A stretch of DNA of 52,262 nucleotides from Silicimonas sp. GTDB lineage: Bacteria; Pseudomonadota; Alphaproteobacteria; Rhodobacterales; Rhodobacteraceae. The notes below the pieces were generated by a model, which was given only the letters and a program-made list of their open reading frames with translations, did no database searches and was not told the DNA's origin. The translations under genes and the position numbers were made by a program. Of this stretch, positions 18,436-28,093 are shown piece after piece. Positions within the stretch are counted from its first letter, which is position 1. Each line of letters starts with the position of its first letter. The stretch lies in assembly GCA_022824525.1 (NCBI GenBank), contig JAJDZT010000091.1, forward strand, positions 1 through 52,262, in the 5' to 3' direction.

Positions 18436-19626
18436 CTAGCCTAGCCCAGCCTCGGAGGCGATTTCGGCGCGCGACTTCCGCGCCCTCTCCGTCGCTGATT
18501 TGAGCTGGCCGCATGCAGCCATGATATCTTCGCCGCGTGGGGTCCGGATTGGGGAGGCATAGCCAGCCTTGTAAATGATATCGGCAAACGCTTTGATCCG
18601 CCGCCAATCGGACCGTTCATAGGGTGCGCCCGGCCATTCATTGAATGGAATGAGGTTGATCTTTGCCGGAATGCCTTTGATCAGCTGCACCAACCGTCGC
18701 GCATCCTCATCGCTGTCATTCACGCCCTTGAGCATTACGTATTCAAACGTGATCCGCTCCGAATTCGATGCCTTTGGATAGGCCTTGAGTGCTTCCAAAA
18801 GCTCGGCCAGAGGCCAGCGCTTGTTGATCGGAACCAGTTTGTCGCGCACCTCATCAGTGGTTGCGTGGAAGCTGATGGCAAGCATGCACCCGATCTCTTC
18901 CGCCGTGCGTGCAATCTCCGGGACCACGCCGCTTGTCGATAGAGTGATCCTTCGACGCGACAGGGCAATCCCCTCTCCATCCATGGCGATCTTCATCGCG
19001 TCACGAACGGATTCGAAATTGTAAAGCGGCTCGCCCATTCCCATGAGCACGATATTCGACAACAAGCGCGGTCCACTTTCGCCCGAGCCGACGCCGGGTT
19101 CCGGCCACTCGCCAAGGTCGTCTCGTGCGACCATGATCTGTCCCACAATCTCAGCAGCCGTCAGGTTGCGGACGAGTTTTTGCGTGCCGGTATGGCAGAA
19201 GGAACATGTCAGCGTGCATCCGACCTGAGAAGAGATACAAAGCGTCCCGCGGTCCTCTTCAGGGATGTACACAGTTTCAACTTCGTGTCCGCCAGCAATT
19301 CGCACGAGGTACTTCCGCGTACCATCATCACTTACCTGGCGACTGACCACATCCGGAACAGTAACTGAGAAATTCTCGCTGAGCGTGGCACGGTACGTCT
19401 TGGCCAGATTTGTCATGGCGTCGAAATCGCGTACGCCCCAGTGGTAAATCCATTGCCAAATCTGGTTCACGCGCATCTTCGCCTGTTTCTCAGGTGTCCC
19501 CACAGACACCAAGGCCTCGCGCAACTGTTCGCGCGTCAAGCCGACCAGGTTCCGGCGCCCGTCTGTCGGGGTGTCCTTGCGAGGGATGGTCAACACATCC
19601 TGAGTGATCGGCGCGTTAGCGGTCAT
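18436..19626 (-). CDS. rlmN: 23S rRNA (A2503-C2)/tRNA (A37-C2) methyltransferase
   Basis: 396-residue radical-SAM enzyme. [11 protein letters not shown] (C-x3-C-x2-C, about residue 140) binds the 4Fe-4S cluster. [37 protein letters not shown] and the C-terminal MAACGQL with the methyl-accepting Cys identify RlmN. A frame extends 31 codons upstream, but the ATG at 19626 begins a normal RlmN N-terminus. The preceding gene on this strand ends in its own terminator, so rlmN has its own promoter between 19627 and 19686. Confidence 0.95.
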   Translation of the reverse strand: MTANAPITQDVLTIPRKDTPTDGRRNLVGLTREQLREALVSVGTPEKQAKMRVNQIWQWIYHWGVRDFDAMTNLAKTYRATLSENFSVTVPDVVSRQVSDDGTRKYLVRIAGGHEVETVYIPEEDRGTLCISSQVGCTLTCSFCHTGTQKLVRNLTAAEIVGQIMVARDDLGEWPEPGVGSGESGPRLLSNIVLMGMGEPLYNFESVRDAMKIAMDGEGIALSRRRITLSTSGVVPEIARTAEEIGCMLAISFHATTDEVRDKLVPINKRWPLAELLEALKAYPKASNSERITFEYVMLKGVNDSDEDARRLVQLIKGIPAKINLIPFNEWPGAPYERSDWRRIKAFADIIYKAGYASPIRTPRGEDIMAACGQLKSATERARKSRAEIASEAGLG

Positions 19627-19686
19627 GCTTCTAAGTGCGATTTGCGGGTCAAAGGCGGGATATAGGCGATGTGAACCGCTTTTGCC

Positions 19687-19710
19687 AAAGAAAAAAGGAG
19701 CAGATGCTCC
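19687..19710 (-). terminator. Rho-independent terminator of the IalB-like gene
   Basis: Read on the minus strand, GGAGCATCTGCTCC (six-pair stem, tiny loop) is followed by TTTTTT and more T-rich sequence. It lies about 100 bases after the IalB-like stop and before rlmN on the same strand, so it separates the two transcription units. Confidence 0.7.
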
Positions 19711-19808
19711 AAACAGCACTGACGCCTACTGCAAACCCTTAAGCATGGTTCGCAGCATAACACCGAATGCGGCCCAAAAGCCGACCACCCAAAACTATCG
19801 CTCTAAGA

Positions 19809-20333
19809 TCAAGAAGCGCAGAGTTTCTCTGCTTCCTCGATCATCGAAGTGGCACCAAGCAACGAGAACGTGTCTTTCGTCTGAGTGCCGCGTGACGAGC
19901 GAGCAGTGATCGTTGCGTCAGACCCGCGCTTGATGGCTGTTACGATCTTCTGATCGTCCGCCGGAGTGGCGGGCCACGCGTATTCACCTTCCGTGAACAA
20001 TTCAAACGTCGTGCCGCCGATGTCGAGCGTGGCGGTAGAACCGTCCGCGAACGGATACCCGCCGGTGAAACTTACTTCACCAGAAATGTTCTGTTCCGGC
20101 CTGTATGTCACGAACAACAGAATATCGCCGCGCCGAACCGACACGACGTTACCATCGCGCGTATTGACCGTTTCTTTTGGCGCCGTGACGGCCCAGCATT
20201 CCTTGGGTTCATTCCCCTGAAAGACCGCCCAATCCGTTTCTGCCGCCACTCGGTTAGACTGTTCCTGCGCAAATGCGGGAAGCCCGGTCACCGCGAATGC
20301 TGCTGCCAGTGTGAGTGAAATCCGTCCAATCAT
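19809..20333 (-). CDS. Secreted IalB-like (invasion-associated locus B) family protein
   Basis: 174 residues with a signal peptide ending PAFA near residue 22. The mature part has the family outline: ECWAVTAPKETVNTR, RGDILLFVTYRPEQN, a GYPF stretch, TTFELFTEGEYAWPA and a final KLCAS Cys. Two Cys, one near residue 46 and one near the C-terminus, could form a disulphide. IalB-type proteins are common periplasmic proteins in alphaproteobacteria; the function is unclear despite the name. The track-length frame starts far upstream, but the ATG at 20333 opens the signal peptide. Divergent from the asparaginase gene. Confidence 0.85.
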   Translation of the reverse strand: MIGRISLTLAAAFAVTGLPAFAQEQSNRVAAETDWAVFQGNEPKECWAVTAPKETVNTRDGNVVSVRRGDILLFVTYRPEQNISGEVSFTGGYPFADGSTATLDIGGTTFELFTEGEYAWPATPADDQKIVTAIKRGSDATITARSSRGTQTKDTFSLLGATSMIEEAEKLCAS

Positions 20334-20491
20334 TTGCTTGCCTCTGCCTTCTCTGACGTCTGCCGCGCAGAAAAAGGCGCGGTTGGTCGGAGGAATTGCT
20401 CTTGTTCTAAGGACAATGACTACCGTATCTCGACCGACAGAGGGAAGCCCCCGAAGCAGAATTTTGCCGGTAACCCGCTGGAGGGAGAGAC

Positions 20492-21484
20492 ATGTCGCAG
20501 CCAACTGCCCTGGTTGAGGTTTCACGCGGAGACATCGTTGAATCCCGACACTTTGGCCATGCAGTGATCGCAAACGCTGCCGGTGAGATCGTTGAGGCAT
20601 GGGGTGATCCAACAAAAGTGATCTTGCCACGATCTTCCGCAAAGATGCTTCAGGCATTGCCCCTCTTGGAAAGCGGCGCAGGCGCACACCTTTCTACCGA
20701 GCAATTGGCACTGGCTTGCGCATCGCACAGCGCGGAGGAAATGCACGTCTCACGAGTGTCCTCATGGCTCGCTGATCTTGGTTTGGATGAACACGCTCTT
20801 TGTTGTGGTCCCACGCCCTCACTCGATCAGGAACGCCGCCACCAGATGATTCGAGATGGCGAACAGTACACAAGGCTCCATAGCGATTGTTCGGGCAAGC
20901 ATTCCGGTTTTCTGACGCTTGCCAAGCATTTGGGTGCAGACCTGAACTATGTGGACATCGGCCACCCCGTACAAAAGGCGGTCAAGACGGCCATCGAAGA
21001 AATGGCAGGTGAAGATAGTCCAGGCTTTGGAATCGATGGATGTGCCGCTCCAAATTTCGCAATCACGATGCATGGAATGGCGCGCGCGATGGCGCGGTTC
21101 GCATCAATGGGCGACGGTTCCTCCTCGCGCGACCGAGCTTGTGTGACCCTCCGCGAAGCCATGATGCAGCACCCGGAGCTTGTCTCGGGCACTCGCCGCT
21201 CCTGTAATGACCTCATGCGTGCGGCCAAGGGCAAGGCAGCCGTCAAGTCCGGGGCAGAAGGTTTCTATGTAGCGATACTGCCGGAAGCCCGCCTTGGTAT
21301 CGCGCTGAAGATCGAGGATGGCGCAACACGGGCGTCTGGGGCCGCGATGGCCGCGTTGCTGGTAAGATGTGGCGCGATCGAGGCCGATACCAAAGGCCTC
21401 GAAACCTACCTCAATGCCTCGGTGCGCAATTTCAACGATGATCACGTGGGCACCATCAGGCCGGTCGAGAGTCTGTTGGCCTGA
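20492..21484 (+). CDS. L-asparaginase II family protein
   Basis: 330 residues of the Asparaginase_II family (Rhizobium etli AnsA-like), unrelated in fold to E. coli asparaginases and expected to hydrolyse L-asparagine in the cytoplasm. Motifs: [15 protein letters not shown] near 48 with the Ser-x-x-Lys arrangement, [10 protein letters not shown] near 75, [16 protein letters not shown] near 130 and [11 protein letters not shown] near 180. GGAGGGAGAG lies just before the ATG. It is followed by dapD after about 70 bases. Confidence 0.88.
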   Translation: MSQPTALVEVSRGDIVESRHFGHAVIANAAGEIVEAWGDPTKVILPRSSAKMLQALPLLESGAGAHLSTEQLALACASHSAEEMHVSRVSSWLADLGLDEHALCCGPTPSLDQERRHQMIRDGEQYTRLHSDCSGKHSGFLTLAKHLGADLNYVDIGHPVQKAVKTAIEEMAGEDSPGFGIDGCAAPNFAITMHGMARAMARFASMGDGSSSRDRACVTLREAMMQHPELVSGTRRSCNDLMRAAKGKAAVKSGAEGFYVAILPEARLGIALKIEDGATRASGAAMAALLVRCGAIEADTKGLETYLNASVRNFNDDHVGTIRPVESLLA

Positions 21485-21554
21485 AGCAGCAATCTCGATT
21501 GCCCTTCCGCCATCGCCGGGCTACATGCCCTTCGATCGAAGAAGGGAAGCACCG

Positions 21555-22382
21555 ATGTCGAATGTTCAACTGGAAGCCGCCATCGAAGCCGCGTGGGACG
21601 CACGCGAGGAGATTTCGCCCGCAACCACCGGAGAAACACGGGATGCGATCGAAGATACGCTGAACGCTCTCGACTCGGGTTCGCTCCGGGTGGCTGAGCG
21701 TCAGGACAATGGCACATGGCATGTAAACCAATGGGCCAAGAAAGCCGTGCTTCTCGGCTTCCGACTGAAGGACATGGAGCAACAATCCGGTAGTCCCCAA
21801 GGCGGTGCCTGGTGGGACAAGGTCGACAGCAAGTGGAAGGGCTGGAGCGATGACGACTGGAAGTCTGCCGGCTTCCGTGCGGTTCCAAACTGCGTTGTTC
21901 GTCGCTCAGCCTATATCGCTCCTGGCGTTGTTCTCATGCCGTCCTTCGTTAACCTCGGCGCATATGTGGACAGCGGTACCATGGTGGATACTTGGGCCAC
22001 GGTTGGGTCCTGTGCGCAGATCGGCAAGAACGTGCACCTGTCGGGAGGCGTCGGCATTGGGGGCGTTCTTGAGCCGATGCAAGCCGGTCCAACGATTATA
22101 GAAGACAACTGCTTTATCGGCGCCCGCTCCGAAGTGGTCGAAGGTGTTATCGTTCGCGAAGGCTCCGTTCTTGGCATGGGCGTGTTCATCGGGCAGTCGA
22201 CCAAAATTGTTGATCGTGAGACTGGCGAAGTGAGCTATGGAGAAGTTCCTCCTTACTCGGTCGTCGTGGCTGGATCATTACCATCGTCAGGTGGCGTTCA
22301 TCTTTATTGCGCCGTGATCGTAAAACGTGTCGATGAGCGAACACGCTCCAAGACCGGGATCAACGAACTCTTGCGGGACTGA
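21555..22382 (+). CDS. dapD: 2,3,4,5-tetrahydropyridine-2,6-dicarboxylate N-succinyltransferase
   Basis: 275 residues. An alpha-helical N-terminal domain is followed by a left-handed beta-helix with hexapeptide repeats ([20 protein letters not shown], then [18 protein letters not shown]). It transfers succinate to tetrahydrodipicolinate in the succinylase route to diaminopimelate and lysine. Length and the [16 protein letters not shown] loop match DapD. The start is the ATG at 21555; upstream residues are not family-like. dapE lies 3.6 kb downstream on the same strand. Confidence 0.95.
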   Translation: MSNVQLEAAIEAAWDAREEISPATTGETRDAIEDTLNALDSGSLRVAERQDNGTWHVNQWAKKAVLLGFRLKDMEQQSGSPQGGAWWDKVDSKWKGWSDDDWKSAGFRAVPNCVVRRSAYIAPGVVLMPSFVNLGAYVDSGTMVDTWATVGSCAQIGKNVHLSGGVGIGGVLEPMQAGPTIIEDNCFIGARSEVVEGVIVREGSVLGMGVFIGQSTKIVDRETGEVSYGEVPPYSVVVAGSLPSSGGVHLYCAVIVKRVDERTRSKTGINELLRD

Positions 22383-22469
22383 CCCAGGATATAAATTACC
22401 CTAAGGTTTTCCCGCTTCAGTCGCGGCAATGTCTCTATTTCGCCATTAGGTTGAAATACATTTTGCAAC

Positions 22470-23135
22470 ATGTTTACGAGTACAGCGGACGTTTTCCGCA
22501 CACGGCAGGCCGTTCGCGACCTGTTGGAGGTTGTGCACACTCACCGAAATGCGGTGGACCGGTTAGGTGCGACTGGCACTGACCGTTCGGAGATCCTGGA
22601 AATCACAAAGTCGGGTTGCCTTATTGCCGATACTGGTAGCCGCGCATTTTCATCAATCCTTCTGGCTGCCGCGATGCCGGATGAAGATTTCAATTCTTTC
22701 ATCGTTGCGACGGTCATACTTCTGGCAGATCGGTTGCAAGGCGGTGCGGGACAGGATGATCTCTACTGGAACTACGATGCCTTCAAGGATCACTACAGCC
22801 TCGCCGATCCGCCGATCCGGGCGGCTGTGATGAACGGGTTCCGGCTTGGGCATCAACTCGACTTCGTCAAACTGCCCGAAACGCCATCCCCGGAGAGCTG
22901 CCTCACACGTCAAAAGAGTGATGTGCTCCAGATCCTCGGTGCCAATGGAGACAAACTGCTGATGGAGATGGTGCAACGCGAGGCGTCCGCCAAAACCGCT
23001 GGTGCTGGGTGGACATCGGCCGTCAATCGGCCTCTTAGCCTGTCGGCGAAAGTTGCCTACAGATATCTTTACGAGCGGCCGCTTTCTATCGTCCCGGACA
23101 GATCCGGCGAGGTGCCCCTGATCCCTTGGGCATGA
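22470..23135 (+). CDS. Conserved-looking hypothetical protein between dapD and dapE
   Basis: 221 residues, no signal peptide or membrane helix. The N-terminal half is helical and moderately acidic (LLEVVHTHRNAVDRL; SSILLAAAMPDEDF). The C-terminal part is rich in basic and aromatic residues (KVAYRYLYERPLSIVP). No family or motif is recognised. Codon use matches the neighbours. It is followed after 43 bases by another unknown gene and probably shares a transcript with it and the HAD phosphatase. Confidence 0.75.
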   Translation: MFTSTADVFRTRQAVRDLLEVVHTHRNAVDRLGATGTDRSEILEITKSGCLIADTGSRAFSSILLAAAMPDEDFNSFIVATVILLADRLQGGAGQDDLYWNYDAFKDHYSLADPPIRAAVMNGFRLGHQLDFVKLPETPSPESCLTRQKSDVLQILGANGDKLLMEMVQREASAKTAGAGWTSAVNRPLSLSAKVAYRYLYERPLSIVPDRSGEVPLIPWA

Positions 23136-23178
23136 CCTTCGGTGGACAAGATCACCGGAACGGCCTAGGCCCTTTCCC

Positions 23179-23511
23179 ATGGGCAAGGCAAAATCGAAAA
23201 TCGAGGTTTACACGCTTCTTGTCGAAGTCGGACGTGGACCGAATGATGGGCTGCCGCCAGATGCCACTGGCGCCGCACTCCTGTGTTATTCGACGGGTCG
23301 TGATGAAGCAGAAGCCGTCAGGGAAACGGTCAGCGTTTTGAAGACTGCGGAACTCGTTCCTCTGGATGTCACAAGCTACGGAACACTGGCCGAGCGAGAG
23401 GCCGAGGGGCACGAAATCGGTGAAGAAGACCGCGCTTTGATGGGTCGGGCATTGGAAGAAAACGCAGTTGTTGTTGCTGAAACAACTGTGATGAAAGAGA
23501 GCGATGCATGA
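23179..23511 (+). CDS. Small hypothetical protein
   Basis: 110-residue acidic protein, not recognised. It begins KSKIEVYTLLVEVGRG and contains a repeated-looking EAEAVRETVSVL helix and an EREAEGHEIGEEDRALM stretch. No Cys-rich motif, signal peptide or membrane segment. Its stop overlaps the ATG of the HAD phosphatase gene (ATGA at 23508-23511), so the two are translationally coupled. Confidence 0.75.
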   Translation: MGKAKSKIEVYTLLVEVGRGPNDGLPPDATGAALLCYSTGRDEAEAVRETVSVLKTAELVPLDVTSYGTLAEREAEGHEIGEEDRALMGRALEENAVVVAETTVMKESDA

Positions 23512-24143
23512 GTGCTGTTTTCCTTGATCTTGATGGAACACTGATGGACTCGCAGCCCGGCATCTTGTCGTCATTACGCGGAGCGTTTTTGGAAATCGGG
23601 CGCCCCGATCTCGCGGAGCAAGACCATAAGTGGATGATAGGTCCACCTTTTGTGGATAGCTTTGCCAAGATTGGGATTTCCGAACCGCAGGCCGCGATTG
23701 ATGCCTATCGCCGAATCTATGATTTGGGCGGAATGTTCGATGCGACGGTGTATGACGGCGTCTTTCCGATGATAGATGAACTGGATACGGCCGGACATCG
23801 GCTTTATCTGGCCACTGCAAAACCACATGTGGCGGCAACAAAGATCACCGCACATTTCGGATTGGCCGATCATATGGTGGCCGAATTTGGGCCGGAGCTG
23901 GATGGCACGCGGAACTGGAAGGGAGACCTTCTCGCCTTCGCCCTCGAAAGAACCGGTGAAGACGCAGCGACATCCGTGATGGTGGGCGATCGACACCACG
24001 ATTTTGCCGCCGCAGCATCCGTCGACATGAAGAGTATTGCCGTGCGCTGGGGATACGGCAATCCAGATGAATGGGCGCACGCGGATGCAATCATATCGCA
24101 TCCGAGCGAATTGCCGGGTGCGATCGCAATGGTGGGTCTTTAG
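23508..24143 (+). CDS. HAD-family hydrolase, phosphoglycolate phosphatase-like
   Basis: 211 residues. Motif I FLDLDGTLMDS has the nucleophile Asp; a helical cap follows (about 15-80); motif II is LATAKPH; the motif III Lys and motif IV VMVGDRHHDFAAA complete the active site. The cap type and length match Gph-like phosphatases. The exact phosphoester is not predictable. It overlaps by four bases with the upstream gene and by four bases, convergently, with the Hint-domain gene. Confidence 0.85.
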   Translation: MSAVFLDLDGTLMDSQPGILSSLRGAFLEIGRPDLAEQDHKWMIGPPFVDSFAKIGISEPQAAIDAYRRIYDLGGMFDATVYDGVFPMIDELDTAGHRLYLATAKPHVAATKITAHFGLADHMVAEFGPELDGTRNWKGDLLAFALERTGEDAATSVMVGDRHHDFAAAASVDMKSIAVRWGYGNPDEWAHADAIISHPSELPGAIAMVGL

Positions 24144-25702
24144 GCGACCAGCAAACGGGCTTCGTATCGCTTCAATGCAGGACGTGCGGCAGGTCCATAG
24201 CCCTCACCCGTTGCAGGGTCCAACTCCGGAAAGATCGCACCCAGTTCTGCCATGATTTCTGCTTCAAAGCTGCCGGTGGTTTGCGGTCCGGGCAGGAAGC
24301 TCTCACTTTCCAGGCCATTCGACCAAACCACCTGATGCCGATCGAACAGCAGGTGAACGTATTCTACCGTACCGCCATTGACCTGTCGGACAGCGCGACC
24401 GTCGATCAGATGCGACGCTGCAATCAATACCTCGCTTGAGCCGAAGAGAAGTTCGGCATGGGTATGCCGGACCAGAACCCGATGCTGCGGTGAAACGAGG
24501 ACAGAGTCGTGCTCCCCAAACGTATTCCGTGCAATCTGTATTGGCGCCATACTGCCTTCAGCCGCACATCTGCGTTTACCCACCCAGCGGAGCGGCTGAA
24601 GCCCGTCGTCCCTTGTATGAACGAGGTCTCCTGGCTGCAATTGTTCGACCGGAACATCACCCTGCACTGTACGGATCAGGGTTCCGGCGACGAAGCATGG
24701 AACCGTGTCGACGATAACAAAACCAACCGCCGTCTCTCCGGTCGTCGAGGCAACTTCGTAAGTGAAAGCCACGTCTTCGGACACGTCGTTTCCGACGAGA
24801 GACAGCGTTCCGTCGGCGTTCAGCGTCACCGTTTGGCCGGTTGTCAGAGTGACACTGCTGCCCGGACTGACAGCCTGGTTGTTGATGTGCGTGACGAATG
24901 CGACCCCTGCGGTGTTGTTGATGTCGTTTGCCAAGACATCCACAATCTTGCTGTCGCCCGGCCTTAAAAGTACGTCATCCGTGTTCGCGATGATTGCACC
25001 CTGAACACTGTCGGCCGCGATCAGAACGTTCGAATCGTACGCGCTGTCGCCAACATCCGAAATGCCAAGTTTCAACGTGTTGACCTCTCCGGCTGTCACC
25101 GGAACGACAAAGGACATCGAAACGGTAAATCCGTCCATCTCGGTGTTGAACTGATCGTTTGTGTTGCTGTTGAAAAGGTTGATGTCACCTGACTGGTTGA
25201 TGTTGGTGACACTCGCCAATCCTGTGCCGGCGGCCAAGGGAACAGCCTCCCCATCGATCCAGACGGCAAAAAGGTCGTTGTAGATGGAGTTGGAGAATTC
25301 CGGGTATTCCTTCGACGAAAAGACAAACTCAAGGGTGATGAAGTCGATCCCCGGGTCGGGTATGAAATCGACTTCCAGGTAAGACGCATCGAACGTACTT
25401 CGATTGGCGAGAGCGACAAAATCCGGGTCGTTGTTCGGTCCGCTGTTTGGAGTTGTCGTATTCGTTCGTTCGTTCGGATTTGTGGACGACACATTCGTGA
25501 AGCGGTCAGCCTCACCAGTGGAAAGGATGACGCCGGTGTCACTCGGAACGACACCCGGTGAGATCGCATCCCCGTTCGAATAGATCGCGGATGCGTCGGC
25601 GTCGCCCGTATAGGATGCGCCGGTTACGGTGACACGATCTCCGAATATCAACTGCGCCATGGCCAGTGCGGACGCGGACGTATCGTATGTCAGTTCGGGC
25701 AT
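24140..25702 (-). CDS. Choice-of-anchor-L / Ig-like / Hint-domain protein
   Basis: 520 residues. N-terminus (1-190): choice-of-anchor-L type domain with GVILSTGEAD, FIPDPGIDFITLEFVFSSKE and DLFAVWIDGE. Middle (about 230-320): a cadherin/VCBS-like module (DVLANDIN, LNADGTLSLVG, FTYEVAS). C-terminal ~200 residues: a Hint_2 domain starting DTVPCFVAGTLIRT, with VEQLQPGDLV, VSPQHRVLV and a final HQVVWSNGLESESFLPG. Hint folds self-cleave at the Cys, so the N-terminal part may be released or transferred. No signal peptide; such proteins are thought to leave by type I secretion, inferred here. The start at 25702 follows a hairpin. Confidence 0.85.
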   Translation of the reverse strand: MPELTYDTSASALAMAQLIFGDRVTVTGASYTGDADASAIYSNGDAISPGVVPSDTGVILSTGEADRFTNVSSTNPNERTNTTTPNSGPNNDPDFVALANRSTFDASYLEVDFIPDPGIDFITLEFVFSSKEYPEFSNSIYNDLFAVWIDGEAVPLAAGTGLASVTNINQSGDINLFNSNTNDQFNTEMDGFTVSMSFVVPVTAGEVNTLKLGISDVGDSAYDSNVLIAADSVQGAIIANTDDVLLRPGDSKIVDVLANDINNTAGVAFVTHINNQAVSPGSSVTLTTGQTVTLNADGTLSLVGNDVSEDVAFTYEVASTTGETAVGFVIVDTVPCFVAGTLIRTVQGDVPVEQLQPGDLVHTRDDGLQPLRWVGKRRCAAEGSMAPIQIARNTFGEHDSVLVSPQHRVLVRHTHAELLFGSSEVLIAASHLIDGRAVRQVNGGTVEYVHLLFDRHQVVWSNGLESESFLPGPQTTGSFEAEIMAELGAIFPELDPATGEGYGPAARPALKRYEARLLVA

Positions 25703-25706
25703 GCTC

Positions 25707-25725
25707 GCCTCGTCAAAAACGAGGC
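25707..25725 (-). promoter_or_regulatory. Hairpin over the ribosome-binding region of the Hint gene
   Basis: On the minus strand GCCTCGT and ACGAGGC (7 perfect pairs, loop TTTTG) end five bases before the ATG at 25702, so the GAGG that would serve as ribosome site is inside the stem. It could restrict translation initiation. Between here and dapE (25726-25940) no gene is seen. Confidence 0.35.
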
Positions 25726-25940
25726 AGCACACCACTCACGCGGAGCGGTGTTTCAAAGTTTCGCGTACGACCGGAGTTTTCTCGCGTCTCGTACCTGCTG
25801 ACCCTGCCTCGGGTTTATTTTGCTTAACAATGGATTAACGCAGTTCGGCTGGAAAGATGGATGGAGACCGCCAGTGGTGAGTGGTGTTTTTCGCGCCACA
25901 GGGGCGTTGCAGCTCTGCAAGCGTCACGTTAGCCAGAGGC

Positions 25941-27083
25941 ATGACTTGCGATGCCGTTGATCTGACTTCCCGTCTGGTACGTTGCCCATCCGTTACTCCT
26001 GTTGAAGGTGGGGCAATCGAGCTTCTTCACACCCTGTTGCAAGACGCGGGGTTTGAGTGTTCTCGGACAGATCGGGGAGATGTCGCCAACCTTGTCGCGC
26101 GCTGGGGCGCCAAGGCACACCCGAAAACATTCGGATTCAATGGTCATACGGATGTCGTGCCCGTTGGCGATGAGGCCGCATGGTCTGTTCACCCTTTCGG
26201 CGCAGAAGTGCATGATGGATGGCTCTATGGACGCGGTTCGACTGACATGAAAAGCGGCGTTGCGGCCTTCGTGGCGGCTGCTATCGATCTCGTCACGGAG
26301 GCTCCACCGGAGGGTGCTATCGTGATCACCATAACGGGCGACGAAGAAGGCGATGCGACCGATGGCACTATTGCCATTCTGGACTGGATGCAGGGCAACG
26401 GCGAACAGATGGCGGTTTGTCTTGTCGGCGAACCTACGAGTCCGGAACACTTGGGCGACGCGATCAAGATAGGACGCAGGGGATCGATGACGGTCTGGTT
26501 CGATGCGACTGGCATTCAGGGTCACTCGGCATATCCGCATCGCGCGAAGAACCCGGTCCCCGCTTTGGCTAAGTTGGTCGACCGGCTTGCGTCGAGGGTG
26601 CTGGATGACGGCACCGAGCATTTCGATCCGTCGACGCTCGCCGTGACCACGTTTGATACGGGAAACACCGCCACCAACGTCATTCCAGCGTCCTGTAGCG
26701 CAGCCATCAACATTCGCTTCAACGACACGCATTCGGGGGACAGCCTGAGCACGTGGATTGAGGCGGAAACACGAGCCGTAACTGAGGAAACCGGGATCGA
26801 CATCTCTACGAAAATCAAGATTTCCGGAGAGAGTTTTCTGACCCCGCCCGGCGATCTGTCGGACCTCGTCAGCAAGGCCATCGAGGCGGAGACCGGCAGA
26901 AAGCCTGAACTCTCGACTTCAGGTGGCACATCGGATGCGCGTTTCATTAAGGATCACTGTCCAGTTGTCGAATTCGGGCTTGTTGGAAAGACCATGCACC
27001 AAGTCGATGAGCGCGTTTCAATTCAGGATATCCCGCGTCTCAAAGCCATTTACAGACGTGTTCTCGAAGGATACTTCGCATGA
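25941..27083 (+). CDS. dapE: Succinyl-diaminopimelate desuccinylase
   Basis: 380-residue M20-family zinc amidohydrolase releasing succinate from N-succinyl-LL-diaminopimelate. Metal and catalytic residues are in [12 protein letters not shown] (about 70), [12 protein letters not shown] (about 100), [12 protein letters not shown] (about 135) and the C-terminal [35 protein letters not shown] marks the dimerisation insert. The ATG at 25941 starts the family N-terminus. Its stop overlaps the GNAT start as ATGA. Confidence 0.95.
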   Translation: MTCDAVDLTSRLVRCPSVTPVEGGAIELLHTLLQDAGFECSRTDRGDVANLVARWGAKAHPKTFGFNGHTDVVPVGDEAAWSVHPFGAEVHDGWLYGRGSTDMKSGVAAFVAAAIDLVTEAPPEGAIVITITGDEEGDATDGTIAILDWMQGNGEQMAVCLVGEPTSPEHLGDAIKIGRRGSMTVWFDATGIQGHSAYPHRAKNPVPALAKLVDRLASRVLDDGTEHFDPSTLAVTTFDTGNTATNVIPASCSAAINIRFNDTHSGDSLSTWIEAETRAVTEETGIDISTKIKISGESFLTPPGDLSDLVSKAIEAETGRKPELSTSGGTSDARFIKDHCPVVEFGLVGKTMHQVDERVSIQDIPRLKAIYRRVLEGYFA

Positions 27084-27496
27084 TCCGGAGGGCCGGACCC
27101 GAGGATATGGCGGACGTGCTCGAAGTTCGGCGCGTCGTCTTCATCGTTGGACAGGATGTGCCTGAGCATGAAGAACGCGACGGAAAAGACGATGAAGCGA
27201 TCCATTTGATCGCTCACGATGATGGAAAAGCCGTCGGCACGGCCCGTATTCTTTTACTTGATGGTGTCGGCAAGATCGGTCGTGTCGCAGTTCTTGATGA
27301 GCAACGTGGCCGTGGTCTTGGAAAGGAAATCATGTTGGCTGCTTTGGCTGAGTTGCGTCGCGAAGGCGTGGGCAGGGCCAAGCTTGCAGCGCAAACTCAT
27401 GCGCTCGGCTTTTATGAAGCGCTTGGGTTTGTGGCAGAGGGGCCCGAATTCATGGATGCCGGCATTCCGCACCGGAACATGTTGTTGGACTTGTGA
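27080..27496 (+). CDS. GNAT-family N-acetyltransferase
   Basis: 138 residues. [20 protein letters not shown] is the central strand pair, [13 protein letters not shown] is the acetyl-CoA-binding Q/R-x-x-G-x-G/A loop, and the C-terminus has [14 protein letters not shown], close to ElaA/YjdJ-type GNATs. Substrate unknown. It overlaps dapE upstream and the next gene downstream by four bases each, so it belongs to a tightly packed dapE transcript. Confidence 0.88.
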   Translation: MIRRAGPEDMADVLEVRRVVFIVGQDVPEHEERDGKDDEAIHLIAHDDGKAVGTARILLLDGVGKIGRVAVLDEQRGRGLGKEIMLAALAELRREGVGRAKLAAQTHALGFYEALGFVAEGPEFMDAGIPHRNMLLDL

Positions 27497-28068
27497 GACG
27501 CCAGACCCTGATTGTCATGGTGAAGGAGCCGCGTCCCGGTCGAGTGAAAACGCGGCTTGGGCGCGACATCGGCATGGTTGGAGCTGCATGGTGGTACCGA
27601 CATCAATGCAGGCGTCTGCTTCGGCAACTCCGGGATCCGCGTTGGGACATTGCCCTGGCAGTTTCGCCTGACCGTGAAGGATTGGCGAGCCGGGTTTGGC
27701 CCGATGACGTGTTTCGAATCCCGCAAGGAAAGGGGAATCTCGGCAAACGCATGGCTCGGGCATTGTCGATAACAAAAGGTCCGTCCGTTCTGATTGGGTC
27801 AGACGTCCCGGGTGTCAGGCGCGGTAACATCGCCGACGCGTTTCGGGGTCTCGGCAGCAGCGCCAGCGTCATAGGGCCCGCGCCCGATGGTGGCTACTGG
27901 CTCGTTGGTCTCAAGCATCCGAGCCGTTTGCCCAAAAATCTTTTTTGCGACGTGCGCTGGTCTACGGAACACGCGCTTGAAGACACAATGCCGACGCTTC
28001 CGAAGCCAGTATGGAAAACTGGTATGCTATCGGATGTGGACACAGTTGCTGACTTGAAAGGCGCGTGA
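27493..28068 (+). CDS. TIGR04282-type glycosyltransferase-like protein (DUF2064)
   Basis: 191 residues. VMVKEPRPGRVKTRLGRDIG at the N-terminus is the nucleotide-sugar-type binding loop, VLIGSDVPGV the metal-binding DxD-like site, and PAPDGGYWLVGL plus a VRWST stretch complete the family pattern. The family is named from arsenosugar-type gene clusters, but most members have no known role, and nothing nearby suggests arsenic metabolism. The start is a GTG overlapping the GNAT stop. Confidence 0.82.
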   Translation: MRRQTLIVMVKEPRPGRVKTRLGRDIGMVGAAWWYRHQCRRLLRQLRDPRWDIALAVSPDREGLASRVWPDDVFRIPQGKGNLGKRMARALSITKGPSVLIGSDVPGVRRGNIADAFRGLGSSASVIGPAPDGGYWLVGLKHPSRLPKNLFCDVRWSTEHALEDTMPTLPKPVWKTGMLSDVDTVADLKGA

Positions 28069-28093
28069 CCTCGCATTCGCCGCATGTTACCGC

